Under the pieces are notes generated by a model. That model saw nothing but the letters and a program-made list of their open reading frames with translations, ran no database searches and was not told the origin of the DNA. Below are positions 17,909 through 27,000 of a stretch of DNA of 64,000 nt, one piece after another. How positions within the stretch are numbered: position 1 is the stretch's first letter; each line of letters starts with the position of its first letter. This DNA is from Rhodobacter maris (GTDB taxonomy: Bacteria; Pseudomonadota; Alphaproteobacteria; Rhodobacterales; Rhodobacteraceae): assembly GCF_900217815.1 (NCBI RefSeq), contig NZ_OBMT01000005.1:62001-126000 (forward strand), given 5' to 3'. A program made the position numbers and the translations under genes.

Positions 17909-19006
17909 ATGCGGAGGCTGGCGCTTTGCGTGGTGATCGTGCTGACGGGCTGTGCGCCGCGCGGCGCGCTGGGTCCGATCACCGAAAACCCGCCGGGCAG
18001 GACGCTGGCGATCTTCGTCGGCTCCACCCGCGGCACCGATCCGCAAACGGGTGCAGATTTCAGCTATACCCGCAGCGAAACGCTGGAGCTCGCGCGGTTC
18101 GATGTCTCGGTTCCGCCGGTGCGGGAAACCGGTGCGCTCTCTCATCCGCGGATCGGTCGGCGCGTGGATCCGGCGCATGATTTCATGCTGGCGGGGGACA
18201 CGGTCTTCGACACGCCCGCCGCCTTCCGCGCCGATCTGCAATCCCATCTGGTGCGGCATGGCGGCGATGCGATCGTGTTCGTGCACGGGTTCAACACCAA
18301 TTTTGCCGAAGGGCTCTACCGGCTGGCGCAGATGGGCGAGGATTTCGCGTTGCCGGGCACGCTCGTGACCTATGCCTGGCCCTCGCGCGGGCATGTGATG
18401 GGCTATGCCTATGACCGCGACTCGGCGCTGTTCGCCCGCGACGGGTTGCAAAATCTGCTCCGCGAATTGCGCCGGGCGGGGGCACGGCACATTTTGCTCG
18501 TGGCGCATTCGATGGGCTCCGCGCTGACGATGGAAACCCTGCGCCAGATCGCGCTTTCGGGTGACCGAGCCACGCTTGAGATGCTCAACGGCGTGGTGCT
18601 GATTTCGCCCGACATCGACGTGGATCTCTTTCGCGAACAGGCGCGCAGTGTGGGCAGGCTGCCGCAGCCCTTCCTGATCTTCACTTCCGAAAAGGACAGG
18701 GCGCTGAAGCTCTCGTCGCGGCTGTCGGGGGAGGCGGCGCGGCTTGGCAACCTGCAAGATGTTGCGCGGGTCGCCGATCTGAAGGTGAAGCTGGTGGATA
18801 CCGCCGCCTATGACACGCGCGACGGCCATTTCAACGTGGCCAACAACCCGGCGCTGATCAAGCTTCTGCGCGACTCAAGCGCGATGGCGCAGATCCTCGA
18901 GGGAGATCAGGCGGGGCGGACGAGCCTTGCTTCGGGGGTGATGATGACGGTGGAAAATGCGACGGAGGTAATCCTTTCGCCGCTTGCCGCCCTTGGCGGT
19001 GGTTAA
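17909..19006 (+). CDS. Alpha/beta-hydrolase lipoprotein (DUF900 type)
   Basis: A 365-residue protein with a lipobox (VLTGC, Cys15), so it is probably a lipoprotein. The hydrolase fold shows AIVFVHGFNTNFAEGLYRLAQM and the nucleophile elbow LVAHSMGSALTME with S201; DGHFNVANNP probably carries the catalytic His. This is the DUF900 group of putative esterases, whose natural substrate is unknown. It lies 66 bases after hslU on the same strand and ends four bases into the convergent Smr gene. A GGAGGAAGTC stretch precedes ATG 17909. Confidence 0.82.
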   Translation: MRRLALCVVIVLTGCAPRGALGPITENPPGRTLAIFVGSTRGTDPQTGADFSYTRSETLELARFDVSVPPVRETGALSHPRIGRRVDPAHDFMLAGDTVFDTPAAFRADLQSHLVRHGGDAIVFVHGFNTNFAEGLYRLAQMGEDFALPGTLVTYAWPSRGHVMGYAYDRDSALFARDGLQNLLRELRRAGARHILLVAHSMGSALTMETLRQIALSGDRATLEMLNGVVLISPDIDVDLFREQARSVGRLPQPFLIFTSEKDRALKLSSRLSGEAARLGNLQDVARVADLKVKLVDTAAYDTRDGHFNVANNPALIKLLRDSSAMAQILEGDQAGRTSLASGVMMTVENATEVILSPLAALGGG

Positions 19007-19602
19007 CGCGCGCGCCGCAGATAGACGTAATAGGCGCCGCCGCCGCCGTGCCGCAGATGCGCCTCGTTCACCTGCAGCACCACCGGGCCCAGGGGCGGCA
19101 GCCGCAGCCAGTGCGGCACCTGATGGCGCAAAACGCCCGGACGCTGCGGAATGGGCCCCTCGTCGCGGCCGCGCTTGCCCTTGCCGGTGATCACCAGCAC
19201 AAGCCGCGCGCCGCGCGCCTGGGCGCGCAGGATGAAATGGATCAGCTCCGGATGTGCCTCGGCGAGGGTCATGCCGTGCAGATCGATCTTCGCTTCGGGC
19301 TCAAGCTTGCCGCGCGTCATCTCGCGATGCGTCTTGCGGTCCATCTGCACCGCCTGGCGCTGCAAGGCCTCGGAGAGAGACGGGGCAATGTCGTGCCGGC
19401 GCACCGGGCCACGCGCGGCCTCGCCAATGCGAAATTCCGGGACTTCGGGTCGCGGCGGGGGCGACGCGATGATGTGACGCTCGCCGCGATCCGGGGCCGT
19501 TTCGGCCGAAATCGGTGCATGCGGGTGGAGCGCATGGGTTGAGGCGGCGACCTTTTCCCACAGTTCCCGTTCTTCCGGGGTCAACAGGCGGCGCCGTTTC
19601 AT
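19003..19602 (-). CDS. Smr-domain protein
   Basis: A 199-residue protein with a C-terminal Smr domain: KIDLHGMTLAEAHPELIHFI, LVLVITGKGKRG and VNEAHLRHGGGGAYYVYLRR, which match the LDLHG, GKG and HGGxG motifs. Smr domains are small nucleases, also found on MutS2. The N-terminal half is a charged linker. A TTG start at 19638 would overlap the stop of the Tim44 gene (TTGA) and add 12 residues; ATG 19602 gives the more usual N-terminus (MKRRRLLTPEERELWEKV), so the start is uncertain. Confidence 0.85.
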   Translation of the reverse strand: MKRRRLLTPEERELWEKVAASTHALHPHAPISAETAPDRGERHIIASPPPRPEVPEFRIGEAARGPVRRHDIAPSLSEALQRQAVQMDRKTHREMTRGKLEPEAKIDLHGMTLAEAHPELIHFILRAQARGARLVLVITGKGKRGRDEGPIPQRPGVLRHQVPHWLRLPPLGPVVLQVNEAHLRHGGGGAYYVYLRRAR

Positions 19603-19634
19603 CGCCGCAAGCTCCGCCGCGCGCGGTGCACCGC

Positions 19635-20294
19635 TCAACCGCCCGTGGCGACAAGTTGCCAGTTCGGATCATTGCTGCCCATCTCGCGCGCAAAGGTCCA
19701 GCTGTCGCGTTGTTTGCGCGGGGTCTTCGGGTCGCCCTCGACCACTGCGCCCGCAGAATCGCGCGCCGCCGAGATCAGTTCGGCGCCGAAGCGCACGGTG
19801 ATCTCCGCCTCGCGGCTGGCGGTGTCGAAGCTCGCGCCGGTCAGCACAAGCTCTCGCAGGCCCAGGAATTCTGCTGTCACAGTCAGCCCGCGTGCCCTGC
19901 GCTCTGCCACCGCGGCGGTGAAGGCTTCATAGACTTCCGGTGCGAGAAATGGCCGCACGGGCTCCAGTTCGCCCTTCTCGAAGGCCATCAAAATCATTTC
20001 ATAGGCGGCACGCGAACCTTGCAGAAAGGCCGCGACATTGAAGCCCGGCTCCACGCGCTTCATCTGCGCAAGCGTCGCCGCGGCATCCGAGCCCTCTGGC
20101 ACATGGTCCAAGATGTCGCGGTCCAGACCGCCCTCGATCACCTCAAACGCATCGGCGTCGATTCGGTCGACCCGCTCCACAGGATTGATTTCGCTTTCAA
20201 ATCCGTCACGCGTGCCCAGCACGTTGCGCAGCCGGAAGATCAGGAACAGCGCAATGGCCGCGAGCACGATCAGTTGGAACAGGGCAGAGCTCAT
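19635..20294 (-). CDS. Tim44/TimA-domain membrane protein
   Basis: A 219-residue protein with one N-terminal transmembrane helix (MSSALFQLIVLAAIALFLIFRL), a charged linker and a C-terminal Tim44-like domain (FLQGSRAAYEMILMAFEKGELEPVRPFLAPEVYEAF through DSWTFAREMGSNDPNWQLVATG). It resembles the matrix translocase component Tim44; alphaproteobacterial versions associate with the inner membrane, but their role is not settled. It is divergent from fxsA, with secB next, and lies directly upstream of the Smr gene. Confidence 0.88.
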   Translation of the reverse strand: MSSALFQLIVLAAIALFLIFRLRNVLGTRDGFESEINPVERVDRIDADAFEVIEGGLDRDILDHVPEGSDAAATLAQMKRVEPGFNVAAFLQGSRAAYEMILMAFEKGELEPVRPFLAPEVYEAFTAAVAERRARGLTVTAEFLGLRELVLTGASFDTASREAEITVRFGAELISAARDSAGAVVEGDPKTPRKQRDSWTFAREMGSNDPNWQLVATGG

Positions 20295-20393
20295 GGGTTT
20301 TCCGTCTAATTGGTGGTATGGCGGCCTTCAGCACTTATGTAAGGGACCGGGACATTCAAGTCCACCAATGGGCTGCGCGTGATCGGAGGGAAT

Positions 20394-20873
20394 ATGTGGG
20401 TGATGCTGGCATTGATGGCCTGGCCGCTGATCGAGATCGGGCTCTTTGTCGAGATCGGCTCGGTCCTCGGGCTCTGGGGCACGCTGGGCGAAGTGGTGCT
20501 GACCATGGTGCTGGGCCTTGCGGTGCTGCGCTCTCAGGGCGAGCGGGCCCAGGCCAACCTGCGCGCGACGATGCAAGGGATCGGAACCCCCGGAGTGCCG
20601 CTTGCGCATGAGGCGTTGATCCTCTTTGCCGGAGTGTTGCTGATGCTGCCCGGATTCCTCACCGATGCGCTCGGGCTTTTGCTCCTGTTGCCGCCGGTGC
20701 GCAGCCTCGCGATTGCGCGGCTCAAGACCCGGGTGGTGGTGCAGGGCTACAACATGCACCAGCCGCGCCGGGCCGATGAAGACGGGCCGGGCACGGTGAT
20801 CGAGGGGGATTTTCTGGAAGTCGACCCGAAGAGCCCGCCCCCGCGCGGGAACTCCGGCTGGACGAAACCGTAA
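20394..20873 (+). CDS. fxsA: FxsA-family membrane protein
   Basis: A 159-residue protein with hydrophobic segments at about 3-22, 27-45 and 73-97, and the FxsA hallmark PLIEIGLFVEIGSVLGLWGT followed by ILFAGVLLMLPGFLTDALGLLLLLPPVR. In E. coli FxsA relieves exclusion of phage T7 by the F plasmid; the ordinary function is unknown. The cytoplasmic tail is acidic and proline-rich. ATG 20394 follows GGAGGG; a GTG at 20379 would add five residues. It precedes secB in the same direction by 77 bases. Confidence 0.88.
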   Translation: MWVMLALMAWPLIEIGLFVEIGSVLGLWGTLGEVVLTMVLGLAVLRSQGERAQANLRATMQGIGTPGVPLAHEALILFAGVLLMLPGFLTDALGLLLLLPPVRSLAIARLKTRVVVQGYNMHQPRRADEDGPGTVIEGDFLEVDPKSPPPRGNSGWTKP

Positions 20874-20950
20874 GCAAGCCTCTGCGTCGCTCGCGCCTTG
20901 AGGCACTGGGGGCAGAATGCTAAAGAGGCGCAAACCATAGGGAGAGACCC

Positions 20951-21451
20951 ATGACCGATGCCCCCAACGGCGCCCCGCAGCCGCAACAGCAGCTCAAGAT
21001 GAGCATTCTGGCGCAATTCGTGCGCGACATGTCCTTTGAGAATGCGGTGGCGCTCAAAGGCCTGCAAAGCGCCGAAGTGCAGCCCGAGATGCAGGTGCAG
21101 GTGAGCCTCGATGCGCGCAAACGCCCCGCGGAGAACCAGTTCGAAGTGATCACCAAGTTCAAGATCACCGCGACCAACAAGGCCACGAATACCGCGCTTT
21201 ACCTGCTTGAGGTGGATTACGGCGGGATCTTCCACATCGAGGGCGTGCCGGACGACCAGATGCATCCGTTCCTCTTGATCGAATGCCCGCGCCAGCTCTT
21301 CCCCTTCGTGCGCCGGATTGTTTCCGATGTGACGCGCGACGGCGGCTTCCCGCCCTTCAACCTTGACCCGGTCGATTTCGTCGGGCTCTATCGTGCCGAG
21401 CTCGCCCGCCGCGCCGAGGCCGAGAAACCGGCGGATGTGCCGCTTTCGTAA
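20951..21451 (+). CDS. secB: SecB, protein-export chaperone
   Basis: A 166-residue SecB with the family core LKMSILAQFVRDMSFENAVALKG, LLEVDYGGIFHIEGVPDDQMHPFLLIECPRQLFPFVRRIVSDVTRDGGFPPFNLDPVDF. SecB tetramers hold preproteins unfolded and pass them to SecA. A GGGAGAGACCC stretch precedes ATG 20951. The length is normal for alphaproteobacteria. An eight-base inverted repeat around 21448-21494 straddles the stop but lacks a U-tract. Confidence 0.96.
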   Translation: MTDAPNGAPQPQQQLKMSILAQFVRDMSFENAVALKGLQSAEVQPEMQVQVSLDARKRPAENQFEVITKFKITATNKATNTALYLLEVDYGGIFHIEGVPDDQMHPFLLIECPRQLFPFVRRIVSDVTRDGGFPPFNLDPVDFVGLYRAELARRAEAEKPADVPLS

Positions 21452-21590
21452 GCGGCGAACTGTTCATAATTGGTTAACAAAACCGACCGCTTACCGCGTC
21501 AACCTGCCTCAGGGACAAGGTGACATGCTGACAAGGGCCGCTCCCGGGCGCATGCTTCGGGGGCGTTTCCATTGGGTCGGAACCGAAAAA

Positions 21591-22121
21591 ATGAGCGAGC
21601 ATATTCCCGCCTGGGTCGGCGATACGCTGACTCCGGTGGAAAAAACGGAAGTGCATCGCAAGGGGCTTCGCCACAAGGCGGTGTCGATCTTCGTCATGGA
21701 CGGGGAGCAGGTGCTTATTCAGCGTCGGGCTGAAATGAAGTACCACTCTCCCGGTCTGTGGGCGAACACTTGCTGCACGCATCCCGCCTGGGACGAACGT
21801 CCCGAGGTCTGCGCCGTCAGACGGCTGCGGGAAGAACTTGGCATTACGGGCCTTTATCCGGCCCATGCCGACAAGCTTGAGTATCGCGCCGATGTCGGCG
21901 GCGGGATGATCGAGCATGAGGTGGTGGATATCTACCTTGCCTATGCGAAGCCGCAGATGCGGATCATGCCGGATCCTCAGGAGGTGTCGGACCTCCGTTG
22001 GGTCGGGCTTTACGATCTTGCAGCCGAGGTGAACCGCCACCCCGAGCGATTCTCGAAATGGCTCATTCTTTATATGGCGGGCCATCTCGACCGGATCTTC
22101 GGATCGATCCTGCGCGCCTGA
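21591..22121 (+). CDS. idi: Isopentenyl-diphosphate isomerase, type 1
   Basis: A 176-residue Nudix-fold isomerase converting IPP to DMAPP for isoprenoids such as quinones and carotenoids. The catalytic Cys lies in LWANTCCTHPAW and the catalytic Glu in GMIEHEVVDIY; REELGITG is the Nudix-like helix. The N-terminus MSEHIPAWVGDTLTPVEK aligns with R. capsulatus Idi, so ATG 21591 is preferred over upstream in-frame ATGs at 21525 and 21552. Unlike in Rhodobacter phototrophs, no photosynthesis or carotenoid gene adjoins it; secB lies before and tamA after. Confidence 0.93.
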   Translation: MSEHIPAWVGDTLTPVEKTEVHRKGLRHKAVSIFVMDGEQVLIQRRAEMKYHSPGLWANTCCTHPAWDERPEVCAVRRLREELGITGLYPAHADKLEYRADVGGGMIEHEVVDIYLAYAKPQMRIMPDPQEVSDLRWVGLYDLAAEVNRHPERFSKWLILYMAGHLDRIFGSILRA

Positions 22122-22164
22122 ACGCAGGCTGAAGAAGCGACACCGAGTCGCTGCATCGCGGCGT

Positions 22165-22200
22165 TTTTTGGCGCTGCGGGCTGGCCTTTTGGCGCCAAAA
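22165..22200. promoter_or_regulatory. TTTTGGCGC direct repeat with 14-bp palindrome upstream of tamA
   Basis: TTTTGGCGCCAAAA at 22187-22200 is a perfect palindrome; its left half TTTTGGCGC also occurs 20-odd bases upstream (22165-22174, inside a T6 run). The pair sits in the 118-base gap between idi and tamA, about 40 bases before the tamA start. It may be an operator, or part of an idi terminator. The repeat is certain, its role is not. Confidence 0.4.
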
Positions 22201-22239
22201 CTGCATCTAATCGGACGAGCGGATCGAGGGGTGCAGGAG

Positions 22240-24036
22240 ATGAGAGGCTGTCGTTTGGCCGTTGCTGTGCTGGCGGGCGCTGCGTTTTGCGGGCCTGTCT
22301 TGGCCGGAACCGGGTTCACCCTTGACGTGCCGGGAGCGGGAAAGGATTTGCGCAAGGCGATCGAAGCCGCCTCGCTCACCCGCAGCGCCAGTGCCGCGGA
22401 AGACAGTACCGCGCAGGATGTCTTTGCGGCCGCCCGCGCCGATTATGCCCGGCTCGTGGGCGCGCTCTATGATGCGGGCTATTACGGGGGCACGATCTCG
22501 ATCCGGATCGACGGGCGCGAGGCGGCGGGGATCGCCCCGATGGACGCGCCCGCGCAGATCGCGCAGGTGGAGATCCGCGTCACCCCCGGCCCGGTCTTCA
22601 CCTTCTCCAAGGCGGTGGTCGCGCCGCTGGCGAAAGACACCGAGCTTCCCGCGGATTTCGCCGCGGGCAAGACAGCGCGTTCGGGGGTGATTGCCGATGC
22701 CGCGCAGACGGGGATTTCGGGCTGGCGCGAGATCGGTCATGCGAAAGCGGAAATCGGCCGCCAGCAGATCACCGCCGATCATCGCGCCGAGACGCTCGCG
22801 GCCGATATCGCGCTCTTCACCGGCCCGCTCACCAGTTTCGGCACGCTCCATGCGCAGGGCAACGCGCGACTGCGCACGAAGCGGCTTTACGAGATCGCGG
22901 GTTTTCCTTCCGGCAAGCGTTTCTCGCCCGAGGCGCTGGAGGAAGTGCGCGACCGGCTGCGCCGCACCGGGATCTTTTCTTCCGTGACGCTGAGCGAAGC
23001 GGAGCATCTGCGCGCCGGCAACCTGCTTGACGGCGAACTCACGGTGATCGAGGCGAAGACACGCCGGATCGGCGCCGGGGCCGAGATCGCGAGCAATGAC
23101 GGTGTGACGCTCAGCGGCTACTGGCTGCACCGCAATCTTTTTGGCGGCGGCGAGCGGCTGCGCTTCGATGCCGAGGTGGCGGGGATCGGCGGCGCCACCG
23201 GCGGCACGGATTACAGCCTCGCCGGTCGGCTCGACCGGCCCGCGACCTTCAGCCCGGATACCTCGGCCTTCCTCGCCACTGAACTGAGCCGGAGCGACGA
23301 GGAAGACTACACCGAACAAGCCTTCGACATCAGCTTCGGGCTGAGCCATATCTTCAACCCGCGGCTGACCGGCGAGGCGGGGATCGGCTATGGCTGGTCG
23401 CGCATCACCGATGCGACGGGCAACAGCCTCTATCGCACCATCGACCTGCCCCTGAGCCTGACCTGGGACAACCGCGATGATCCCGCCGATGCCACGCGCG
23501 GTTATTACGGCAAGGCCGAACTCACCCCCTTCCTCGGCCTCTCGGGCACCGGCTCCGGGGCGCGGCTCACCGGTGATTTCCGCGCATATCATGCGCTCGA
23601 TGCGGGCGGGCGCTTCGTGCTGGCGGGGCGCGCGCAATTCGGGGGCCTCTTCGGCCCGGATCTGGACGAGGCCCCGCGTGATGATCTGTTCTATTCCGGC
23701 GGTGGCGGCACAGTGCGGGGGCAACCCTACCAGTCGCTCGGTGTCGCCGTGCTTCAAGGCGGCACGCTGAAAACCGGCGGGAACCGCTTTCTCGGCGTTT
23801 CCGGCGAGATCCGCGCCGCGATCACCGCCTCGATCGGCGTTGTCGCCTTTTACGATGCCGGCTTCGTCGGGCTCGACGGGTTCTCGGACACCGATGGCGA
23901 CTGGCAGTCGGGCGCGGGCCTCGGCCTGCGCTACAAAACGCCCATCGGCCCGATCCGGCTCGATATTGCGGGCCCTGTCAGCGGTTCTACCGGCAGCGGG
24001 GCGCAAATCTATCTTGGCATAGGGCAGGCTTTCTGA
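22240..24036 (+). CDS. tamA: TamA, Omp85-family outer-membrane translocase
   Basis: A 598-residue protein. A signal peptide (1-22, LAVAVLAGAAFCGPVLAG) is followed by POTRA-like domains (about 30-270, with YDAGYYGGTISIRIDGREA and RTKRLYEIAGFPSGKRFSPEALEEVRDRLRRTGIF) and a C-terminal beta-barrel (300-598) with the Omp85 signature GGGGTVRGQPYQSLG and YKTPIGPIRLDIAGP. With TamB it helps insert or supply outer-membrane components. ATG 22240 is preceded by GAGGGG at about eight bases; earlier ATGs would push the signal peptide inward. Its stop overlaps the tamB start (TGATG). Confidence 0.92.
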   Translation: MRGCRLAVAVLAGAAFCGPVLAGTGFTLDVPGAGKDLRKAIEAASLTRSASAAEDSTAQDVFAAARADYARLVGALYDAGYYGGTISIRIDGREAAGIAPMDAPAQIAQVEIRVTPGPVFTFSKAVVAPLAKDTELPADFAAGKTARSGVIADAAQTGISGWREIGHAKAEIGRQQITADHRAETLAADIALFTGPLTSFGTLHAQGNARLRTKRLYEIAGFPSGKRFSPEALEEVRDRLRRTGIFSSVTLSEAEHLRAGNLLDGELTVIEAKTRRIGAGAEIASNDGVTLSGYWLHRNLFGGGERLRFDAEVAGIGGATGGTDYSLAGRLDRPATFSPDTSAFLATELSRSDEEDYTEQAFDISFGLSHIFNPRLTGEAGIGYGWSRITDATGNSLYRTIDLPLSLTWDNRDDPADATRGYYGKAELTPFLGLSGTGSGARLTGDFRAYHALDAGGRFVLAGRAQFGGLFGPDLDEAPRDDLFYSGGGGTVRGQPYQSLGVAVLQGGTLKTGGNRFLGVSGEIRAAITASIGVVAFYDAGFVGLDGFSDTDGDWQSGAGLGLRYKTPIGPIRLDIAGPVSGSTGSGAQIYLGIGQAF

Positions 24037-27000
24037 TGCGCGCGATGACCCGAGGACTGATCGCCTTTCTGATGTTCCTGCTGCCGCTGCAGGCGTTTGC
24101 GCAAGACCTGAGCGACGCGAGCACGCGCGACCGTTCCTATCTGACCGGCTTGATTGAGGACAATCTCTCGGGGGCGGGGCGCGCGGTTCGGCTTGACGGG
24201 TTTCAGGGCGCGCTCTCCTCGCGCGCGACCTTCGAGACGCTCTCGATTGCGGATGACAACGGTGTCTGGATCACCGTGAAGAACGGCGCGATGCAATGGA
24301 ACCGCGCCGCCCTTCTGCGCGGCGAGATCAAGATAGACGAGCTTTCCGCCGAAGAGATCGACCTGCCGCGGTTGCCGGTAAGCGACGCCGGGCCCACCGC
24401 GCCGGAGGCGACGCCCTTCGCGCTGCCTGATCTGCCGGTGGCCGTCGACATCGGCACGGTGAAAGCGCAAAAGGTGGTTCTGGGCGAAACGGTGCTGGGC
24501 CAGGCGGTCACGCTGAAGCTCGAAGGGGCTTTGACGCTCGCGGGGGGCGCGGGCGAAACGAAGCTTGCCATCTCCCGCCTCGACGGGCCGAAGGGCGAGG
24601 TCTCGCTCAATGCAAGCTACGCCAATGATACCCACCAGGCGCTGATCGACCTTTTGCTGCGCGAGGGCGAAGGCGGGATTGCTGCAAGCCTCTTGCAGCT
24701 TCCCGGCACCCCCGCTTTGTCGCTCTCGCTCAGCGGCCTCGGTCCGCTGGAGGATTTCAAGGCGGATGTCGCGCTGAGCACCATGGGGCAGACCCGGCTC
24801 ACCGGCCAGATCGCGCTGAAAAAGACGACGGGCGAGCCGGCGGGAAGCGGCTTTGACCTGCATCTGTCGGGCGATGTCTCGCCGCTGCTTCCCGCCGAAT
24901 ATCAGGCGTTTTTCGGCACCGATGCCGTTTTGGCCGCGCGTGGCCAGCGCAGCGGCACCGGCATGGTGCAACTTGAAAGCCTCACGCTGTCCGGCGCGGC
25001 GGTGCAGGTCTCGGGCGCGCTCGATCTGCTGCCCGGCGGCCTGCCGGAGCGCTTCGATCTGCAGGCAAGGATCGGGCTCGAGAACGCGGAGCCGGTGCTT
25101 TTGCCGATTTCGGGACCGCAGACCCGGCTGCGCAAGGGCACCCTGAGCCTTGCCTATGACCGCAGCCGGGGCGAGGGCTGGCGGCTTGAAGGCGCGCTTG
25201 AAGGCTTGACTCGGGGCGGTGATGCGCTTGATCGCCTGAGTCTCACCGGCTCGGGCCGGATCGGCCAGCCGGTCGCGGGGAGCGCCAGCGCGGGCGGCAT
25301 CCTGCGCTTTGCCGCCGCGGGCCTCGCGCTTGCCGATCCCGGCATGACCGAAGCGCTGGGCGAGACGGCCTCGGGGGCGGTGCGGTTTTTCTGGCAAGCG
25401 GGCAAACCGCTCTCGGTGCCGCAACTGAACCTGATCGCAGGCGATTTCGGCGCCACGGGGCGGTTCAGAATAGACGGGGGGACAGTCTCGGGGCAGATCC
25501 GCGCCGATCATCACGCGCTTGCCAGCCTCTCGACACTCGCGGGCCGCAAGCTCTCGGGGTCGGTTGCGGCCGAGCTGAGCGGCGCCTACACGTTCCTTTC
25601 GGGCGCTTTCGATGCGGAGGCGGCGGTAACCGGACAGGATCTGCGGGTCGATCAGCCGCAGGCCGATGCGCTCCTCTCCGGTGTCTCGCGGATCACTGTT
25701 TCTGCCAAGCGCGACGCAACGGGGCTGACGCTGCGCAGCCTCGAGGCCAAGGCGGATACGCTGACACTGGCCGCCTCGGGCACGCTCGCCAGCGCCGCGA
25801 ATGACCTGACGGCAACGCTCGATCTGGCCGATCTCGCCCGGCTCGGCGGTGGCTACGACGGATCGGCCCATGCGCAGGCGCATCTTTCCGGCGCGCTCGG
25901 CGCGCGGCAAGTGGTGCTTTCGGGCAATGCCCGTGATCTGGCGCTCGCCCAGGCGGCGCTGAACCGGATTCTGGCGGGCGAAAGCCGTTTCAACGTGGCG
26001 CTGAGCGAAACCAAAGCAGGCTTCGGCCTCGCCGATCTGACGCTTGCCACCCCGCAGCTTTCTGCGAGTGCCAAGGCGCGCGCGGGGGCGGCGACGACGC
26101 TCGATCTGGGCCTGAAACTCGCCAATGCGGCGCTGCTCGCGCCGGGCTTTCCGGGGCCGGTCACGCTTTCGGGAAGTCTCGGGCAGGGGGACACAAACTA
26201 TGCGCTCGACCTTGCGGGCACCGGACCCGGCGGCACCAAAGCGGCAGTGAAGGGGAGCCTCGCGCGCGATTTCTCCACGGCGGATCTGACCATCAAAGGG
26301 CAAAGCGAATCGGCGTTGATCAACGGGTTGATCGAACCGCGCTCGGTCAGCGGGCCGCTTGCCTTCGATCTGAGCCTGCGCGGTGCGCCGGGGCTCCCGG
26401 CGCTTTCGGGCACGGTGAAGGGCAACGGCCTGCGCGTCTCGCTGCCGACGCTCGGGCAGGCGCTTCAGGATATCGCGATCACCGCCCAGCTTGGCAGCGG
26501 GACGGCGCAGGTTTCCGCGCAGGGCGCCTTTGCGGGTGGCGGCACGATTGCGCTCAAGGGCCCGATCGGGCTCGGTTCGCCTTTTCCTTCCGATCTGGCG
26601 CTCGTGCTTCAGAGTGCGCATCTGCGCGACCCCGAGCTTTACGACACGCGGCTTTCGGGCAAGCTTGGCATCAAGGGCGGGCTCACCGGCAATCTGCGCA
26701 TCGCGGGCGCGCTCAGCCTTGCGGAAACCGAGCTGCGCATCCCCTCCTCGGGGCTTGGCGGGGCGGCGGCGATCCCCGACATCACGCATCTGCATGAACC
26801 GGCGGCGGTCCGCACCACCCGCGCCCGTGCCGGGCTGATCGAGACGAAGAGCACAGGCGGATCTGGCTCATCGCGCACGGTTTCCCTCGATATCGCGCTT
26901 TCCGCCCCGAACCAGATCTTCGTGCGTGGCCGCGGGCTCGATGCGGAACTCGGCGGGCAGCTGCGCGTCACCGGTACCACCGATGCTATCGTGCCGATCG

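Noticed and set aside
21463-21478. TTCA-N7-TTAAC upstream of idi
   Set aside because: One half-site is broken and idi is not a known CtrA target.
21448-21494. Eight-base inverted repeat around the secB stop
   Set aside because: The 31-base loop and lack of a U-run make it a poor terminator; it could arise by chance.
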